A stretch of DNA of 8,759 nucleotides, taken from Acidimicrobiales bacterium. Its GTDB lineage: Bacteria > Actinomycetota > Acidimicrobiia > Acidimicrobiales > RAAP-2. Positions 5,121 through 8,759 of this stretch are shown in pieces. Numbering within the stretch: the first letter of the stretch is position 1; the number at the start of each line of letters is the position of its first letter. Where the stretch lies: assembly GCA_017883105.1 (NCBI GenBank), contig JADGOF010000070.1:1-8759 (forward strand), in the 5' to 3' direction. A program made the position numbers and the translations under genes. The notes below the pieces were generated by a model. It did no database searches, had not been told where the DNA came from, and worked only from the letters and a program-made list of their open reading frames with translations.

Positions 5121-7214
5121 GTGGGAGATGCTGTGGAGACACGTCTCTCGACCGACCCCGCGAACGGGGTGCCCGAGCCGGCCATCAACCGGATTCCCGC
5201 GTTGGACGGCCTCCGGGCCATCGGCATCGTCCTGGTGCTCTTCTTTCACGGCGGTTTCGGGTGGGCCGGGGGCGGCTTCTTCGGCGTCGACGTCTTCTTC
5301 GTGCTGTCCGGCTTCCTCATCACCGGCCTGCTGGTCTCCGAGTTCGGGCGAAGCGCCCACATCGGGCTGAAGCGATTCTGGGGCCACCGGGTCCGCCGGC
5401 TGGTGCCGGCCTTGTTGGCCCTGCTGGTCGGGGTCGCCCTGTACGCGGCGTTCTTTGCACCACCGGACACGCTCAGTCAGCTGCGCAGCGATGCGGTGGC
5501 CACCCTGTTCTACGGGAACAACTGGCACCAGGTCTCCTCGGTCGGCGGCTACTTCGCCAACCTCAACACCCCGCGACCGCTGATCCACACCTGGTCGTTG
5601 TCGATCGAGGAGCAGTTCTACGTGATCTGGCCCCTGGTGGTGCTGGGAATCCTTCGCTGGACCCGGTCGCTGCGGGTCCTGCTCACCCTCACCGTGGTCG
5701 GGGCGGTGGCCAGTGCCCTCGAGATGGCGTACCTGTTCCACGGGGGGTCGGGAGCGAGCCGGGCCTACTACGGCACCGATACCCGGGCTCAGGCCCTGCT
5801 GGTCGGCGCGGCACTGGCGGTCATCCTGGCCAACCCGATCCTCCGCGGGAGCGCGGCGACCGAGGAGGTCCCGCGCACGACCTCGCTCATCCGGTCCGTC
5901 CGGCTCGGCCGATCGGGCCGCTTGGTGATGGCCGGCCTAGGCGCCGCGGGGCTGGTGGTGGTGGTGTGGGTGTCGGTCATCGCCAACGGGAACACCCGGT
6001 GGATCTACGACGGCGGGTTCGCCCTCGTGGCCCTGGCCACGGCGGCGGTGGTGGCCAGTGTGGCCCTGGTCCCCGACAGCCCGTGGGCCAAGGCGCTCTC
6101 GCTTCGGCCGGTCCGTTACATCGGCGCCATCTCCTACGGCCTCTACCTCTGGCACTGGCCGATCTTCGTGCTGTTGAACAATGAGCGCACAGGGCTGGTG
6201 GGCTGGGCCCTCTTCGGGCTGCGGGTCGGGGTGGCCGGGGTAGTGGCGTCGATCTCCTTCCACTTCCTCGAGATGCCGATCCGCCGGGGAATCCTGCGGG
6301 GATGGCGGGGGTGGGCCGCCACCCCCCTGGCCGTGGGCGGGACCGCCGTACTGCTGGTGGCCACCACCTCGGGGGCGGTGCCCGGACTCGGCACACAGAG
6401 TGCCGCCAACACGGTGAGCTCGGGCCCGCCCAGCGTGCATGCGAGTACCGAGGCTGACGTGCCGACGGTGGCCGCCGGGACGGGCGGCGCCATCCGGGCG
6501 CTGTTGTTGGGGGACTCGGAAGCGAGCTTCCTCGGCTTCGGGCTGGGGCCGGGTTCGGCGGCGTTCAACGTCAACTACGAGGGAGACGGCGTCTTCGGCT
6601 GCGGGCTCCTTCCCAACACCACCCTGTTCCACGGCACTCTCGTCCACGGCACCGAGGGGGCCCGGGGCGGCCAACAGGCGGTCTCGTGCACCACGCAGCT
6701 ACAGCGGTGGAAGGCCGACCTGGACACCTTCCACCCCGACGTGGTGATGCTGGCCGAGGGCGAGTACGAAGTGCGCGACCGTTTGGTCAACGGCACGTGG
6801 ACCCACATCGGCCAACCGAGTTTCGACGCCGCCGAGCTGAGTGCCATCCGCAGTGCGGTGGCCGACCTGCGCTCGACAGGTGCCACGGTGGTGCTGGTGA
6901 CCGCCGTCTACTACCACCAGCAGGAGCAGACCAACGGTGCGGCGTGGCCCGAGGACGATCTCCACCGGGTCGATCTCTACAACGCCATGCTGCGCCAGGT
7001 GGCGGCGGAGTCGGGAGGCGGCGTGGTAGTCGAGGATCTCAACTCCCACCTCGACCCCGGGGGCAAGTACGCCCAGTACATCGGCAAGGTGAACGTGCGG
7101 TTCGCCGACGGGATCCATGTCAACCCGGCCGGGGCCACGCTCATCGCCCCGTGGTTATTGAAGGACCTGGCCGCACTGGGTGCCGCCAACCGGGCTGCGG
7201 CGGCGGCCAAGTAG
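5121..7214 (+). CDS. Acyltransferase-3 membrane protein fused to a C-terminal SGNH domain
   Basis: A 697-residue two-domain O-acyltransferase of the OafA type. The N-terminal membrane domain (about 25-420) has L-D-G-L-R32-X10-H43, V-F-F-V-L-S-G-F-L-I-T (58-68), H-R-V-R-R-L-V-P-A (89-97), W-S-L-S-I-E-E-Q-F-Y (158-167), G-T-D-T-R-A-Q (218-224), I-S-Y-G-L-Y-L-W-H-W-P (337-347) and F-L-E-M-P-I-R-R (382-389). After a Ser/Ala-rich linker (about 425-455) comes an SGNH-hydrolase-like domain: nucleophile in G-D-S466-E-A, a glycine-rich G-D-G-V-F-G-C-G loop (488-495), and D663-G-I-H666 near the end. Known family proteins use the membrane part to bring the acyl group across and the SGNH part to place it on a surface glycan. 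The chain closes with an Ala-rich tail. GTG 5121 is chosen because TAGAAT lies six bases before it (leaderless pattern). GTG 5133, with GGGAG five bases upstream, is a serious alternative that shortens the protein by four residues. Acceptor and acyl group are unknown. Confidence 0.92.
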   Translation: MGDAVETRLSTDPANGVPEPAINRIPALDGLRAIGIVLVLFFHGGFGWAGGGFFGVDVFFVLSGFLITGLLVSEFGRSAHIGLKRFWGHRVRRLVPALLALLVGVALYAAFFAPPDTLSQLRSDAVATLFYGNNWHQVSSVGGYFANLNTPRPLIHTWSLSIEEQFYVIWPLVVLGILRWTRSLRVLLTLTVVGAVASALEMAYLFHGGSGASRAYYGTDTRAQALLVGAALAVILANPILRGSAATEEVPRTTSLIRSVRLGRSGRLVMAGLGAAGLVVVVWVSVIANGNTRWIYDGGFALVALATAAVVASVALVPDSPWAKALSLRPVRYIGAISYGLYLWHWPIFVLLNNERTGLVGWALFGLRVGVAGVVASISFHFLEMPIRRGILRGWRGWAATPLAVGGTAVLLVATTSGAVPGLGTQSAANTVSSGPPSVHASTEADVPTVAAGTGGAIRALLLGDSEASFLGFGLGPGSAAFNVNYEGDGVFGCGLLPNTTLFHGTLVHGTEGARGGQQAVSCTTQLQRWKADLDTFHPDVVMLAEGEYEVRDRLVNGTWTHIGQPSFDAAELSAIRSAVADLRSTGATVVLVTAVYYHQQEQTNGAAWPEDDLHRVDLYNAMLRQVAAESGGGVVVEDLNSHLDPGGKYAQYIGKVNVRFADGIHVNPAGATLIAPWLLKDLAALGAANRAAAAAK
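5123..5127 (+). promoter_or_regulatory. Shine-Dalgarno-like GGGAG supporting the alternative GTG start at 5133
   Basis: GGGAG lies five bases before GTG 5133, a good ribosome-binding spacing, and it falls inside the codons that follow GTG 5121. If the -10 element at 5109-5114 is used, the transcript would begin near 5121 and this site would be almost at its 5' end. So it decides between a leaderless start at 5121 and a very short leader with a start at 5133. Confidence 0.4.
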
Positions 7215-7251
7215 CCGTCACCCGACCGCGGACGCCGGGACCAGATGGGCG

Positions 7252-8759
7252 CTATCCTCCGGCGGGTTGGCCGTCGGCGTCGGTGACGACCACGGCGATG
7301 TCCCCCACCCGGCCGCGGTAGCCGGGGGTGGCCGGGGACGCCGTGGTCCATGGATCGAGCTGGATGCGACGATCCTCGTGACCATGGGAGAGATAGGTGG
7401 GCCCGAACTCGAGTGTCCACACCTTGTTGACCGTGGCACGGAATCCGGCAAGGTCGAGTCGGTTGACCAGTCCGATGAACTCCTCGGTATCGACCAGACC
7501 GTTCGATCCTCCGGCGCCGTTGTCGGAGACGAAGACGCTCCCCTGTTGCTTCAGGGCCGGGGTCACCAGTGCCACGAGACGGCCGACATGCGGATCGGAG
7601 ACGGCGCTGAGCGGCGGGATCAGCGACACTCGCACCACCAGCACGACACCCGACAGGAGTCCGACCGCACCCAGGAGATAGCGGAAGGATCGGGTGGAGG
7701 AGATCGGGCGGCCGTCGGCCACATTCGCCCTGGCCGGCATGCGCAACATGCCAGCTCCTAGCAACGCCGCAACCGGCACGGTGATCGCCCATATCGCCAG
7801 ATAGCCGTAGTAGAGACCGACGACGCGGGTACCGGCGATGACCATGGCGGCGACCCCGACGAGGCTGAGCGCCCCGAGGGCGGCGGCGAAGCGCATGCGC
7901 TGCCAAATACCGAAGACGACCACAGCCACGGCCAGCAGGACCACGGCCACCGACACCACGATGGAAAGCGTCGGGTGATACGGGGCACCGCCCAGGTCAG
8001 AGCTCATGATCTCCGAGGGCCCGGCGACGAGTGCGCCCCCGACAGCAACCATCGCCCACAGGCTTGCCTTCAGTGTCTGGCCCGGGTTGCCTTCTCTGAA
8101 GAAGCGCACGATGAGGCCGAGGTTGCCCGGGTGGTTGGTCCGCTGCTGGATGACCGGCGGGAGCCACATGAGCACGAACAGTCCGATGCCCGCCGCGGCC
8201 AGTGCCCAACCCTTCACCCGCCGGGAAGGGTGCCTCCATCCGCTCGGCCGTTCCTCCGGCTCCGCCGGGGACAGGGTTACGTCACGTTGGCCCCAGCGTC
8301 CTCGGCCCCAACGGACGATGCCGGACACTGCCCAGATGAAGCTGGAGAATGCGAACAGCGCCGCCACCAAGGGCAGTGCCGAGATGTTTGTCTGGACGAT
8401 GAACGTGCCGACCAGTAGTGCGCCCACCAGTGAGAGGGGCGACCGGTCCATGCCGGCGGCGCACAGGACGATGAAGAGCAGGAGCGGGAAGATGATGACC
8501 AGGGGGTTCCACGGGCTGACCAGGGCACCCAGGGCACTCTCGGAATAGGTGACGCTGCCCGGTCCGACTGCGGTGAGCAGCGCCGCCACCAAGCAGATGC
8601 ACACCGCCGCCCAGAGGGTTCGGGCGGGGGTACTCCTGCGCCGGACGACGCCGAGGCAGGCGATCGCGGCCAGCGCATTGATAAGGGTGGCCCCAACGAA
8701 CATGGCCCTGGCGCCGGATCCGAGGACCCGGTAGACGAGGGACAGAAGGTAGAAGTAGG
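7252..8759 (-). CDS. Polytopic GT-C-type membrane protein (N-terminus outside window)
   Basis: The minus-strand frame ends at TAG (7252-7254) and is still open at the right edge. The ATG at 8703 is probably internal, because the 18 codons before it read as a good membrane-loop sequence (Y-F-Y-L-L-S-L-V-Y-R-V-L-G-S-G...) of the kind found after the first outer loop of GT-C proteins. The visible 501 residues contain about eight to ten membrane segments. Counting from the first visible residue, W-N-P-L-V-I-I-F-P is at about 83-91, W-L-P-P-V-I-Q-Q at 198-205 and H-P-G-N-L at 209-213. The last membrane helix is at about 360-380, followed by a soluble domain of about 120 residues (V-S-D-N-G-A-G-G-S-N-G near 410) that should lie outside the cell membrane. 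The catalytic first loop would be upstream and cannot be seen, so enzyme activity is inferred from overall architecture. The 37 bases between its stop and the converging gene show no convincing terminator. Its promoter is outside the window. Confidence 0.75.
   Translation of the reverse strand, partial: YFYLLSLVYRVLGSGARAMFVGATLINALAAIACLGVVRRRSTPARTLWAAVCICLVAALLTAVGPGSVTYSESALGALVSPWNPLVIIFPLLLFIVLCAAGMDRSPLSLVGALLVGTFIVQTNISALPLVAALFAFSSFIWAVSGIVRWGRGRWGQRDVTLSPAEPEERPSGWRHPSRRVKGWALAAAGIGLFVLMWLPPVIQQRTNHPGNLGLIVRFFREGNPGQTLKASLWAMVAVGGALVAGPSEIMSSDLGGAPYHPTLSIVVSVAVVLLAVAVVVFGIWQRMRFAAALGALSLVGVAAMVIAGTRVVGLYYGYLAIWAITVPVAALLGAGMLRMPARANVADGRPISSTRSFRYLLGAVGLLSGVVLVVRVSLIPPLSAVSDPHVGRLVALVTPALKQQGSVFVSDNGAGGSNGLVDTEEFIGLVNRLDLAGFRATVNKVWTLEFGPTYLSHGHEDRRIQLDPWTTASPATPGYRGRVGDIAVVVTDADGQPAGG

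Noticed and set aside
5261..6184. Plus-strand open frame of 307 codons inside the second acyltransferase
   Set aside because: Arg/Gly/Pro-rich shadow of the real frame, which carries all family motifs.
5029..7228. Identical 11-base word TCACCCGACCG just after two stop codons (5029-5039 and 7218-7228)
   Set aside because: Several shared 11-base words are expected by chance in a GC-rich window of this length, and the flanks differ.
7215..7264. Possible bidirectional terminator between the convergent genes
   Set aside because: Only CGCCGG (7234-7239) and CCGGCG (7259-7264) pair, with a 19-base loop, no T-run on either strand, and the second arm inside a coding region.
6977..7906. Minus-strand open frame of 309 codons across the convergent junction
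   Set aside because: It overlaps two well-supported genes, is Arg-rich and has no recognisable domain or ribosome-binding site.

Overview
The window is a GC-rich, gene-dense stretch typical of an actinobacterium. GTG starts, ATGA/GTGA stop-start overlaps and the protein types would suit Acidimicrobiia or a related soil/water lineage, but there is no rRNA or marker gene, so the taxon is an inference. I see no tRNA or rRNA, no CRISPR array, no insertion sequence and no phage gene. All six genes encode membrane proteins or membrane-anchored enzymes of the kind that build and decorate surface glycans or glycolipids.

Layout, left to right. (1) 2-520 (+) is the C-terminal end of a gene that begins outside the window; its product resembles the tail of the large membrane protein at 1793-3655. 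(2) 517-1737 (+) overlaps it by 4 bases and encodes a 406-residue acyltransferase-3 family membrane protein. (3) After a 55-base gap holding an 8-bp inverted repeat, 1793-3655 (+) encodes a 620-residue polytopic protein of GT-C glycosyltransferase type. (4) 3652-5022 (+), again overlapping by 4 bases, encodes a PIG-V/GPI18-like GT-C glycosyltransferase. (5) A 98-base gap carries a nested inverted repeat and a good -10 element, followed by 5121-7214 (+), a second acyltransferase-3 protein with an extra C-terminal SGNH (GDSxA...DxxH) domain. (6) On the minus strand, converging with it across only 37 bases, 7252-8759 is a third large membrane protein of GT-C type whose N-terminus lies beyond the right edge.

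How they may work together (inference): the GT-C proteins would move sugars from polyprenyl-phosphate donors onto a glycan or lipid on the outer face of the membrane. The two acyltransferases would pass acyl groups across or at the membrane to O-acylate that product, with the SGNH domain of the second completing the transfer outside. The repeated pairing of a large GT-C-like protein with a translationally coupled partner (acyltransferase in one case, PIG-V-like enzyme in the other), with paralogous large proteins, points to a locus that grew by duplication. The glycan, the sugar and the acyl group cannot be read from this sequence, and no known named pathway is recognisable.
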